This document shows positions 40,363 to 51,643 of a stretch of DNA of 64,000 nucleotides, piece after piece; the stretch's first letter is position 1, and each line of letters opens with the position of its first letter. The position numbers were made by a program, and so were the translations under genes. Source of the stretch: Amyelois transitella (lineage: Eukaryota > Arthropoda > Insecta > Lepidoptera > Pyralidae); assembly GCF_032362555.1 (NCBI RefSeq), contig NC_083515.1, positions 2,081,001 through 2,145,000 on the forward strand, given 5' to 3'. The notes beneath the pieces were generated by a model that did not search any database, had not been told where the DNA came from, and saw nothing but the letters and a program-made list of their open reading frames with translations.

Positions 40363-43300
40363 ATGGCCGACGATGACGAAATAGACGTTCTCGGAGAATT
40401 TTCTTTTAATTCTTGTTTTGCTCAAAATAATCAAGGAATGTAAGTTTTATTTACGATTTTGTTTATTCAATAGTTATCTGTAAACAACATTCTTTACTAT
40501 AAAAGATAACGAAAAGATATATATTATACGCCTTGAAAAAATTTTGTTGTGATGACACTTCATAGCCCAATATTTTTTCATTGTATGTATGTAAACAAAA
40601 CATTCGAAGATATCGTTGTTGGTTTTTGGATTGAATTTGACTGCTTCCTTGTAAAATAAATTATACAATATTGTTTCCTTTGCTGTTCCATTTCCAACCA
40701 AAAGTAAAATGTGTTTACGAAAGTTACTGGTTTACTTTTTCAGCCCATCATGCTCCAACAGAGAAGATACAGTGCATCCACAATGGCTCCTGGATTCCAC
40801 AGCAACGAATTGGTATGATATCCAGAATAAAAATCTCCTTAGGTAAGCTGTTAGTTTGAAAAGCCCCTGCCAAATACTTTACAATAATTTGGGTCTCCTA
40901 GTCATAGTTTAAAAATTGTCTTTTTTATAAAGTTTCATATAGTGTGACTATGTAGTGCATATGCACTTAAAATTAATAAATTAAATATTTGTTCTAGTGA
41001 GAAAAGAATACATCAAAAACCACCCAAAAACAAATCAATAGACAGAGATAACAATATCATTTGTGCAGAATGGACTCGTGAAGAAAGGAAGATATTGCTG
41101 GAACAAATGGTGAGTAACTTAAAACCAAAATTTTTCTTTTTTTCATATGTCAGTAAACAAATCGGGAAATTGATAACAACTATACTAATACTTTCTACTG
41201 TTTGTATTATGCATTTTGTTCTTTTTTTCCTTGCAAATAATAACATATTACATTTAATTTCAGGATAAGTATGGTAGAGATGTACGTAAAATTTCTCAAA
41301 CATTGAAGACAAAGACTGAAGCAGAAATTCAAGCACTGATTGAGGCTGAACACGGGATCAATCTGGAGACACCCACATTTGGCCTGGACAAGAATGTGGA
41401 CCATGACAATGTACCTGTTGTAGTCCAGGAAGAAGTAGTGATGGACACAACTCCAAAAAGCCCAAGAAAAATAAAATCTAGGAGAAAATACACAATATCA
41501 AAAAATAGTTTACTTAAACCTGTAATTGTAGAGAATAGAATTGATGCAATGGACATTGATCCTGGAGAATTGGTTTACGAAGACGATTTAATGTTAGGAT
41601 CTACAGAATCCATAGGGTCTGATTTAGACTTGACTGATGTAGTTTCTAAGAGGTTTCAGAAAGCAAAGGTTGGTAGGAAAATGGGTAATCATAGGAGAAA
41701 AACTTCAGGTTCGGACAGAGGCCGACCGAGGAATAAGAGTAAAGATATCCTGAAATCGCCGCAGGGAAGGCAGAGGAAGGATTCCAGCCTGTCTGAAGAT
41801 AGTATGAAGAGCCCTAAAATGCAAATTGTATTGGGAACTGGACAAACGTTACCTGTTTCGGAAGGGGAGCAAGTGGTAATTTATTTTTATAGTTCTGTTG
41901 TCATGTAATAGTCTGCAACAAAGTTTTAAGACAGCTGATTTAAAACTGCTATCTACTTACGTAACAATATTTAATACTGAAGGTACTGTAACATTCAGCA
42001 AGGGTTATTTTTAATTTAATTTTTAATCATTAATACTAGTCATCTAGTCATTTATGATCTATCTATCAATATAAGACTAGATGTCAATCCAAAAATAAAT
42101 AATCAGTATTCACTAATGCCAGTGTAATACTTTAAAAATTTCTTTAATTCATACAGAGTTTGCACTTTGAATGAAACCTGTTTTACGATAATGTCACTGA
42201 TAAGCTGGCATTATATAACAATTCTGATAGAATGTCCCTTGAGTGTTGGTGCAAAATGATGCATTAATAACATAGATTGCTAATAATGATTTGATGATAA
42301 CGGCAATGCTTAAAACAGTGACCCTATTAGTAAACAGGATATTTTATTCGTGTAAACCACGGGCTTTGCGCGAATTCAGCGAAATTATCTACAAAAGAAT
42401 ACAGGATTTTCGCAAATCCCATAGTAATTATATTAATTATATTTATTTATTAAACATTATTATTATATTAAAATATTAATTTCAAGAATATTAGTTCACT
42501 AATAACATTAATGCATAAATATGTTACAAACAAACATTAGTTTTACTTTTAGAGTAGTTAGGATAATATGATCCTTTTCAAGTAACTTACTTAAAAATAG
42601 CTTTATATGGATAAAAAATTACAGATAAAAATAGAGAAGAAAAAGGATTCAGAACCAGAGAGTGACATAGAAGTGGACATAGACAGCGATAATGAGGATG
42701 GTTCCACCAAGAAGTGTTCCATGGATGCGGGCACAAAGACCAATGTTGAGGAGGCTCCGATTGCTGTGCCAATTGAGGGGAGGAAGTTTGAACCTATGAG
42801 GAAGAGAGCTAGGAAGATTAACCTGGTAAGAATGTTTTTTTTTATTATTATTGTGTTATCTAAAAATTTCAGGAAGTTTTAAAGTTTGATTAGTGGCAAA
42901 AATAAGGTAGACTTTTACAGACTTGGGTCAAGAGAACCATTATGTTTTGCTTGTTTTGATGTCGTTAGAAGTGGCCGCAATAATGGCTAGTGCATCAAAA
43001 TTTCTCTAGGTGTTTAAGAATGTTTTTGATTGTGTTGGTTTCAATTAAGAAAATTGGTTATTTGGCACACTCGCAAATAATAAAATCAAACTAAAATAAT
43101 AAAGCAAGCAAGCTGTTGCAAATTCTCTAATTCGTGAGCGGGCCACAAACCAACTTCCTGAATAGGCTTAGATCTTTCCAAAGAAACATTGTCCTTTCTT
43201 TTTACAAATATTTACATGTTTTGCGCTGCACAGAAGAGTATAGTTACATGATATGGTCTAGGACGGTGGCGGCGGCTACACGATAATGCACACGCTGGAG

Positions 43301-46300
43301 GGCGACCTGCTGGAGACGAGCGCGGAGCCCCGCCGGCCGCCGCGCCGCGCCGCGCCGCCCGTGCCGCTCGTGCGGTGTCGCGTCTACAACGCTGAGAGAC
43401 CGGTAACTTATTATGATACTACATGTTGCCAGCGACTTCGTCTGTATTAATATCTATGAATTAAAATTAATTGTGTTATACCAATTTCTAACATATACAG
43501 GGTGACTTTTAATTCAACTGCATAAGATTAACTGTTAAGTGTACTCATCTAAAGGATATTTATAAACGTTAAAAGAAAAATATCGGTTCATATTTCAGAA
43601 AGTACGAAAGAAAAAATAAAAATATCAAAATCCACTATCCAAAATATGTCATATCACCCCGGCCGGCGGAAAAGCGACGCGTAAGATTCAGAGGTCAACG
43701 ACACAATTCATTCAGCTGAGCGATCTCGACAACTCTGTACTTTACTTGATCTTGATACTAGAAAAATAATTTAATTTTCAGACATTTATTTACATGTTTA
43801 GTTTTAATTTCTTTTTGTAGTATTGGTCTTTAATAAAGAGTGTGACGTAGTTTTTGAGGGTTTTTTAAATGTGAAAATGATGACGTTTAATTTAAATAAA
43901 AATAGGCTCAAACGACTCAGAAGCATGGGTATAGTCTATGTTTAAAAGGGTGCAGTTGTTTTAAATGTCACCCTGTATAACTGCAAAGTTTCATGAGAAT
44001 CTGTTCAGGTCTTTTTTTTAGCATGAAATAGTGAGAAGCACATACATTCTTATAAAATTTAGCTATTTTTATAATATAAGAAAATTAACAGAGAAAAATG
44101 ATGAATCCACTAACTCCACCTACAAAAGCGCTTAAATTTAAGAAGAAGAATATTAGAAGGATTTATTGAAGAGTAAGCTTTGTATCGTGCTACTAATGTT
44201 AAATCCGGCCTGATGTTTAAACACAATTATTTTAGGGAAATTCTTTTTTCTCATCAATAATTTTCCAGTTAAACAGGACATTAAGACTACCCTAAAAAGC
44301 CAGCCAACAAGAATATAAACAGAAACCTCAAGACAAATGATATGTATCCCTCTAGGCCCCCTTCGACGTCCGCCTATACGTGTCGGCATTGATCAGCATG
44401 GACGTACACGCTCACACGTCCCGCGGCGAGGTGATGGGGCTGCTGGGCGGCACGTGGAGCCCCGCGCTGCTGGCGGAGCGCCCCGCCGTGTGCGGGCTCG
44501 CCTACCGCCCGGCCGGGGCGGCGGCCGGCTCCACGCACTGCGACATGGACCCTGGTAACGCACTCCTTGCTGTAAATTACAATTACGTCTTTCTAGAGAC
44601 GAGCCCGGATTGTATGTATCCAGCTTTTGATGCCACAGTCAGTGATGTGCGGTTATGTCTTTTTGTTTAAGTCATACATAAATTCAATTACAAAATTTTT
44701 ATGAATTGATAGTTCATATCACTTAATAATTGTCTTATCTAAAAGATTTACAACATTGGTTGTAGTCAAATAAATTACTTAAAATTTTGAGTTTATTGCC
44801 GCTTCTAAAGCGTCAGTGCAGAAGACAATTCAAACGTTTGTATCCCTTACGCAATAGACACAGAACGGGAACAGTCTCCTAATAACTGAAAAGCCACGTC
44901 CAGCTGAATGGTTTAATGACGGTATTGGAATTTTGAAAGGAATGTAATCTATATTGCAGTGTCCCAGTCATCGGCGGCGGAGTCCCTGCGAGCCCAGGGC
45001 CTGTCGGTGGTGGCGTGGCACCACTCGCACCCCGCCTTCCCGCCCGCGCCCTCCGCGCAGGACCTGCGCTCGCAGCGCGCGCTGCAGGCGCTGGGGCCCC
45101 GCCTGCTGGCGCTCATCACGGCGCAGCACTGGCCCGCGGGCCGCGCCGCCTCGCAGTACAGGTGAGCTCACACAGCGCTGCAGGCCTGGGGCCCCGCCTG
45201 CTGGCGCTCATCACGGCGCAGCACTGGCCCGCGGGCCGCGCCGCCTCGCAGTACAGGTGAGCTCACACAGCGCTGCAGGCCTGGGGCCCCGCCTGCTGGC
45301 GCTCATCACGGCGCAGCACTGGCCCGCGGGCCGCGCCGCCTCGCAGTACAGGTGAGCTCACACAGCGCTGCAGGCCTGGGGCCCCGCCTGCTGGCGCTCA
45401 TCACGGCGCAGCACTGGCCCGCGGGCCGCGCCGCCTCGCAGTACAGGTGAGCTCACACAGCGCTGCAGGCCTGGGGCCCCGCCTGCTGGCGCTCATCACG
45501 GCGCAGCACTGGCCCGCGGGCCGCGCCGCCTCGCAGTACAGGTGAGCTCACACAGCGCTGCAGGCCTGGGGCCCCGCCTGCTGGCGCTCATCACGGCGCA
45601 GCACTGGCCCGCGGGCCGCGCCGCCTCGCAGTACAGGTGAGCTCACACAGCGCTGCAGGCCTGGGGCCCCGCCTGCTGGCGCTCATCACGGCGCAGCACT
45701 GGCCCGCGGGCCGCGCCGCCTCGCAGTACAGGTGAGCTCACACAGCGCTGCAGGCCCGGACTTATCTCAGTCAGACATCATTTCTCAGACATCCACGTGA
45801 CTCAGTAAGATATCACGTGTCTTAGTCAGACATCACATTCAAGTTTGTAGCTTCGATGGTTTAAGCTGAGCATTGATGAGCCAGTAACCTTTATCCTTTT
45901 ACACATCACAGTCTAGGGATTAGGCAAATGTTCATAAACTATATTAGTTATGAACTTATCTTTCAGTATAGTTAGTAAATACCCCGTATGTGAATAATTG
46001 ATTGGTTTTGTGGCGACATCTATTCGCCACAAGTCTCAAAAATAAAATCACGCGACGCTAATGTCAAAAACAGCGGCAAGTCTAAATCGCGCAAGCAAAG
46101 ATTTCACGGATTGAAGCATACAACCTCCGACACAACATCGTCGGAGCCACAGGCATAACAACTAGCCTGGCGGAAGATTTCCCCTTGGTGGCGGTCGAGC
46201 CGAACTATCGCTCCCGTTACAGTTTCACTCGAGTATTCAGACGGTGTTCCGTACAAAAAGTTAAGATAGCCATGATGGTCGCCAATCTTCGTCGAGAAAC

Positions 46301-47034
46301 GGCATTATAACATGTAGAAAAGCGATCCCCCAAAGAAAACTCCTTTGTTCAACAACCTGAGACTTCACTCTAATAGGAATATCAACTTGACCACATCTTT
46401 TTTCTTCCCACAGATGTATCCGCGTGGAAGACGACGACTTGGAGCAAGAAGTGCCGACCGGCTACCAACTCAGCGTCAAGTTGGTAGCTGACATCACCAT
46501 AGAATCTCTCCCTCTCTACTTGGAGGAACTAGCGGGTCTGCTGGGCGAATGCGAGCGAGACAGCTATAGCGTCGATGTGACGAAGGATATATGTCCGCAA
46601 GCCAAAATGACGTACTTAGACAAGGTACGTTGTGTTCGTGACCCCCAGTTCGTGAATTTTGAATGGAATATCAACTCAAAAGTTTATTCCCAGAGCCAGA
46701 CTAAAAATGTTCATTTCCCTAAGAGCTGATCCGGGATTGAAACTTTGTGACTTAGAGCAACCACAAGCGTTAGTCGCAAGAGTTGATTATTGATGATTTG
46801 TGACGTCGTGCCGCTGCTGTCTCCCTGTTCTCCTCTTCACAGATTTAAGCATTGTAATCAAGATTACTAAAAATATATGATTGTTTTTTTTTTGTTTGAG
46901 AGATAAATTTTAATTTTTTTTTTCTTTTTCAGTGCCTATCCAGTATATCGCATCACATGCGCTCGGCGGGCTACGCGGACGACGACCCCGTGGTGCCGCA
47001 GCTGCTGCAAGGGATCCGCGATATATTCAGATGA
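40363..47034 (+). CDS. MYSM1: MYSM1-like histone H2A deubiquitinase: SANT/Myb plus JAMM metalloprotease (10 exons)
   Basis: Exons: 40363-40439, 40744-40842, 40998-41109, 41264-41875, 42625-42825, 43262-43402, 44356-44554, 44960-45161, 46414-46624, 46933-47034. Together 651 aa, in frame. SANT/Myb domain at about residues 84-130: EWTRDEER-type start (EWTREERKILLEQM) and KYGRDVRKISQTLKTKTEAE. A basic, acidic-patched linker follows. The MPN domain has GEVMGLLGG, CDMDPVSQSSAAE and the zinc motif HSHPAFPPAPSAQD, which fits H-x-H-x7-S-x2-D exactly, so it should be catalytically active. MYSM1 removes ubiquitin from histone H2A in chromatin. Human MYSM1 is longer (about 830 aa) and has a SWIRM domain between SANT and MPN. 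I see no SWIRM here; the space is low-complexity. The MPN matches MYSM1 better than MPND. Confidence 0.88.
43498..43975. mobile_element. MITE, copy 2, inverted relative to copy 1
   Basis: 478 bp, same family and very similar sequence as 38643-39108 but reversed. Ends cagggtgacttttaattcaa and the complement of cagggtgacatttaaaacaa, flanked by ata/tat. In MYSM1 intron 6. Confidence 0.8.
45162..45760 (+). repeat. 95-bp x6 tandem array copying the MYSM1 exon 8 end and its donor
   Basis: The last about 81 bp of exon 8 (from cgctgcaggc to tcgcagtacag) plus 'gtgagctcacacag' repeat with exact 95-bp spacing. Donor boundaries fall at 45161 (true), 45256, 45351, 45446, 45541, 45636 and 45731. The extra copies appear identical to each other and differ from the true exon by a one-base loss (aggcgctggg to aggcctggg). 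In the gene's frame every read-through meets TGA at once (tac agg tga), so only the first donor gives the full protein. Confidence 0.92.
46008..46250 (+). repeat. Unnamed dispersed repeat, copy 1 (family E)
   Basis: Shares 'acacaacatcgtcgg', 'aagatttcacggattg' and 'ggaagatttccccttggtgg'-type blocks, in reverse order and complemented, with 53640-53905. About 240 bp. No coding frame, and class not determined. Confidence 0.55.
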
Positions 47035-50000
47035 TCTCCTAGTACCAAACGATTTGGTTCATACGTTCATGTGATGCCATTACTGATTTGCCCTATCAAG
47101 TTCTGAGTGAAGGGTGTGTTCGAATGTTATGTACTTTTAAAAACAGAACAGAAGAATCTATCAGTGATTTGCTTTTTAAAATTATCTTTGTGCGATCTCA
47201 GGCGCACCCTCCGTCGCTAAGTAATGGGACCCGGGTGTTGTTTTTTGTAATATTTTATTTCCCAAGGTTTATTCAATACTTTATTGGGTAAGAAGATTAT
47301 AATTTGCCACGATTTTTTTTTCAAACTCTGTCGCAACCTCTGATATCTATAGGCTTAGTTCGGGTCTGATAAAATCGACACTGACGAAACTCACCGACGA
47401 AGATTGTTGAGTTCAGATTTTTGAAAATAATAAGCCTTTTTTCGTATGAATGTCATGCGTTATATGAAATTAATTTCAAAGGTAACTAAATTATTTATAT
47501 ATATTAATATAATAGTATGTAAGTAAGAAAATTACATTTATTTTATTGATTGCGTTTGTTTGCCATGAATTTAAGCGAGGTGTAGAAAATCCTCGGCACA
47601 TGTAAGATACTTAAGATCTTTTCAACAATTTTAAGTTACAATGTCCTTAGTCTGAAGGAACAATATGTATCCTTTTTTCGTAAATTAATTTAAAATTTCA
47701 GGTGCAGTATTAAGGAAACAAAAAATAATATACATCCGTTCTTTTTGTGAAGAACTAACTGTAAGTGTACCTGTAAGACAATAAATTGTAATTGTACATT
47801 ATTTTGTGAGAAAATATTGTAAAATAAATGCATAGGTGACTAAAGGCAGCCTTTTAATTTCAGTACCAGCCTTTATTCTATCTATAAATTAGCTAGTTTT
47901 CGCCAAAATTAAACCAAAATTCAAGTTTGTCGCGTTTTAATATAAAAAAAACAAGGCACCTACTCTATCAAAAAAATAAACCCTAACAGTTTAGTAGATC
48001 TAAACTTAGTAAAATTCAAAATAACGGGTTGGCACGGTCCACCAGGCTCTTCACTTAGCCCAAATTCTGACTGAGCACAGAACTAGGATTGACAAGATAA
48101 AATAAAAAAACAGAAGCATATGGCACAGTTCCGGTTTTATTCTTTTTAAATGTTACATGTGCTAGATAAAAAAATAATACAGTCCGATTAGTGAAATTCT
48201 TTTACTATTACGATATACACATCGCTGATTGTAATACTTTAGTACATCAATATATTTATTACAAATCGTTTACTTCCACATTCGTATACACTCTAAATTG
48301 GAAAACATTATATTTTTTTTTTACAATTTAACAAGTAATTTAACTTCGACGTAATTTTGAGTAGCGCAAAATGCCAGGCATCTCAAAATGCTGCCAAAAT
48401 AAAAGATTCAATTGATTGGATTCAATTAAATAGGAAAATAATTATGACACTAAATCATATGTGACTTCAAAGCCCATCAAACTGGAATATTTTGAAAGAA
48501 ACCTGGCACTAAGCGTGTACACTTTGAGCCCTCATGAACATTTGATGGCTATATCGTAGCGCACGGTACCTTGAGACGCTAATATGAAAGTGCCTTATTC
48601 CGATATTTAAAATTATAGACTTCATCTATTTATACAATGCCTTAGCGGCGACCTTTGATCGTAACAAAAGTGGAGCGTCTCAGACACGGTTATAATTCAT
48701 AACCTCAAATCTTATAACATCGTTGTACTTTCGAACACAAAAACAGAAAACCGAATGAAAACTTTGTGTCCTAATTTGCGTGGTAAGGAACATTTCTCGT
48801 TTCTCTCAGCGTCAATAAACGTCCCTAATAATATTCAATAAAACTTGACATCTTAAATACTAAATTAATTATAAGATTAAGGAAGAATAGTTAGAATAAA
48901 TTATATTCAATCTTAGCGTTAAATGGAGAGATTTTGGCAGTGGCAGAAAGTTATTGTAAAGTATCTGACAAAAATAATGTTAAGCCAAATGATACATTGC
49001 GCAACTATTTTACTATAGTATTGTGTTGTTGAGTTACAAAAAACTTCTGTCATTTTAAAAAGAAAGAGTCACTGTTATTTTAAAATCACGGCGCCCAAAA
49101 CAATGGTCTACAATCTACAACCAAATAAAAAAGACGCTGAAGAAATATGGAAGGTACTAGTGTCTGAGACGGCGCGTGCGCAACGCGACCTTAGGCAATA
49201 AATAAAAATGTATTCAATTAAATTAATAAAAAATAGAGTTCGAATCATAGTATTTTTACGTCTATATTTACAAGTGTTAACTTACATTTAATTAGAAGCA
49301 TCAACTATGAAAAATGTATCAACATTGAAGGCACATGATTTCGCACCCGATTCACATAATCGTGCATTCGATTTTGTGCACTGTTTTAGCTGGCAACACT
49401 GCTCATGTACCGTCCGCAAATCGGGTTAGTAAACCGATATTAAATTTCATTGAGAGTATAGTGAACAGCGAAGTGCGGTCGGTACAATGGATCGGACATG
49501 ACAATCTAACTTACTTTATGTTACAATATGCGAAGTAATAAGTACTAACGGGCATGTCCGGCGACCGCGGTGTGACGTCACATCCCGTCGCGGCGCCGGA
49601 GTGGACTAGTGGTCGTAACTAACTTAGGGAAACTCAGTCTGGCAATAGTTTGCAGTTGCATTTTGAAGACGACAGTATAGTCTGCGTGTAGCGATACCCC
49701 GGTAATGTATATAAAGAAGCTGTTTGTTTTATAAGAAATAAGGCAAAGGAAAAAAATTACTAATGACAGATAAAAAAAATCCCAAAAATAGGTATCGCTA
49801 GTTTTCGAGACTCGTTGCAATTGCACAGTCTACTACATCATAACCGGCACTTATTCAAGACAGCAAGTTATTACGCTGCCAATTGCTAAGAGTATTTGTG
49901 TCAATACAACGAATATCAAACTGTCCGTCTAAATAATGATGGTTTATTAATTAAAAAATGATGAATAATATTATCTTACAATCTTGTTAATTACCCCTAT

Positions 50001-51643
50001 TCACAGCTGCAGAACGGAAATAATTTCTATATCGATTTAGTGCGTAATTCATATTATCGATTGAGATCCCATAATGCATTGATTTTGTAGTGAATTTTGG
50101 AGGACCCGACCGGTACAGCATATAGCCTTTATATAAAGTTGATAATGTCGTTTTAATGCTGAAATTATTATAGAGAAATAAGAATTTATAAAAATAAATC
50201 AATCAATACAAAAACAGTCTGTACCGGCGAGTTAATTTCATAATATATTTATATAATATCCAATATCCGAATCTCAGATTATCAACGAATTATATCTTTT
50301 AAAACAGAACACCTCATTTATACCTAAAATATTAATTTAAAAATATACAAACTAAGCAGTCATTCGTTTAACACTAGGAATATTAGAACAAAAGTTGCGT
50401 ACTTTAAATGTTCGAATAAAAAAAACATATCGTACAATAGTAAGCGTACTCACCTAGCTCAAGTAAAAAAATAGTTAAAATTAAAAAAGCTAAATGTCGA
50501 GGAACCGAGTCGTTATATTATATTAGCGCGGTCGTTATAAATAAATGATTTATCACTTTATTGCCGCCCTGAACTTATAAAATAATAATTTAAAAACAAA
50601 AAGGTACTCAAATAGACAAGCAAACAAGTATTGAAGGTTGTTCTTAAAAAACTATCATACATTTAATGTCCTTTAAAGAATGTAGCCTGAAACTAATATT
50701 TTATTACACGTTGCCAAAGGTGTTGCTGTTACGTTAAAAAAAACTATTTTAGTCAGGCAACGATCAGGTTACGTTAACTTATTATTCATTTTGTAATAAC
50801 TGTCAAGAAAATATACGACTCAAAGCTTGTATCTTAATATTTAAACAATACTACACATATAGTTTTACACATCAAATTGAATACTTTATTAACAGGGCGG
50901 CAAGCTTCACGTGGCATAACTTGTACATATAACAACAAAGCAAGCTACTCCTACGGGAGAATAAGACAGTCACAACTTGACATATAATTTTGATTTTAAT
51001 AACTGCAGGCAAAATAAATTACTAAATTATGTATTGCTCTTTTAAAATTTGTTTATTACATTATGTTTATTGAACTGTATGTTTTTCTTTTAATTTAATT
51101 AAAAAAGCTTTAAATACTATGCGTACAAACACACAAAATTTGTTTGAGTGTTATAACGATCATGGCGTAACTCGAAATGTTGTTTTATGTACTTTGGGTC
51201 ATCTCAAATGCTATGAGTCAAATTGTCGCATAAAAATTTCCTACCTTAGCTTAAGCAGGGCGTTACAAAATTATACCACATATCGGGAGATTAATTTTCT
51301 GCCAAATCGAGTGTGTCGTATACACTCGCACGAAAGTATAGCCAACTTGAAAAAAAGAAACACTCAAGCAGGCTTCAAACAGGGAAAACGAGCTTGTATT
51401 TTTCCAACCAGTCTCTTTCTATTTAGTATAATTAGAAAGAGACGGAGGAGAATCATGAAACTGAGGGCGCTGAAGACCGGATAAAACTTCTCGTTTTTAT
51501 TTAATTAATCGTGAAAAGAAAAAAATATTTAAACTCTTTGCATACTTCTAGGATTTATGTTTTTTTTTTTTAAGAATGTGATTTTTTTGAATATGTGTTC
51601 CCGTTTGGTTATAGTTCCGTGACGATTGTTACATTTGGTGGGA
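47035..51643. other. Convergent 3' region: MYSM1 3' UTR and probable long Axin 3' UTR
   Basis: MYSM1 3' UTR probably ends after poly(A) signals at 47780-47785 or 47823-47828 (aataaa). On the minus strand a signal lies at 48136-48141. From there to the Axin stop codon about 3.5 kb holds almost no dispersed repeat, in contrast to the rest of the window, which fits a transcribed and constrained 3' UTR. A short GC-rich stretch (about 49555-49615) contains the palindrome tgtgacgtcaca. The plus-strand frame at 51119-51484 has no recognisable feature. Confidence 0.55.

Noticed and set aside
44954-45355. Long GC-rich open frames (133 aa and others) across the 95-bp array
   Set aside because: They are off-frame readings of MYSM1 exon 8 and its tandem copies. 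The Arg/Ala/Pro-rich content comes from GC bias.
51119-51484. 121-aa plus-strand frame near the Axin 3' end
   Set aside because: No domain, signal or splice context. It lies in a probable antisense 3' UTR and its composition looks random.
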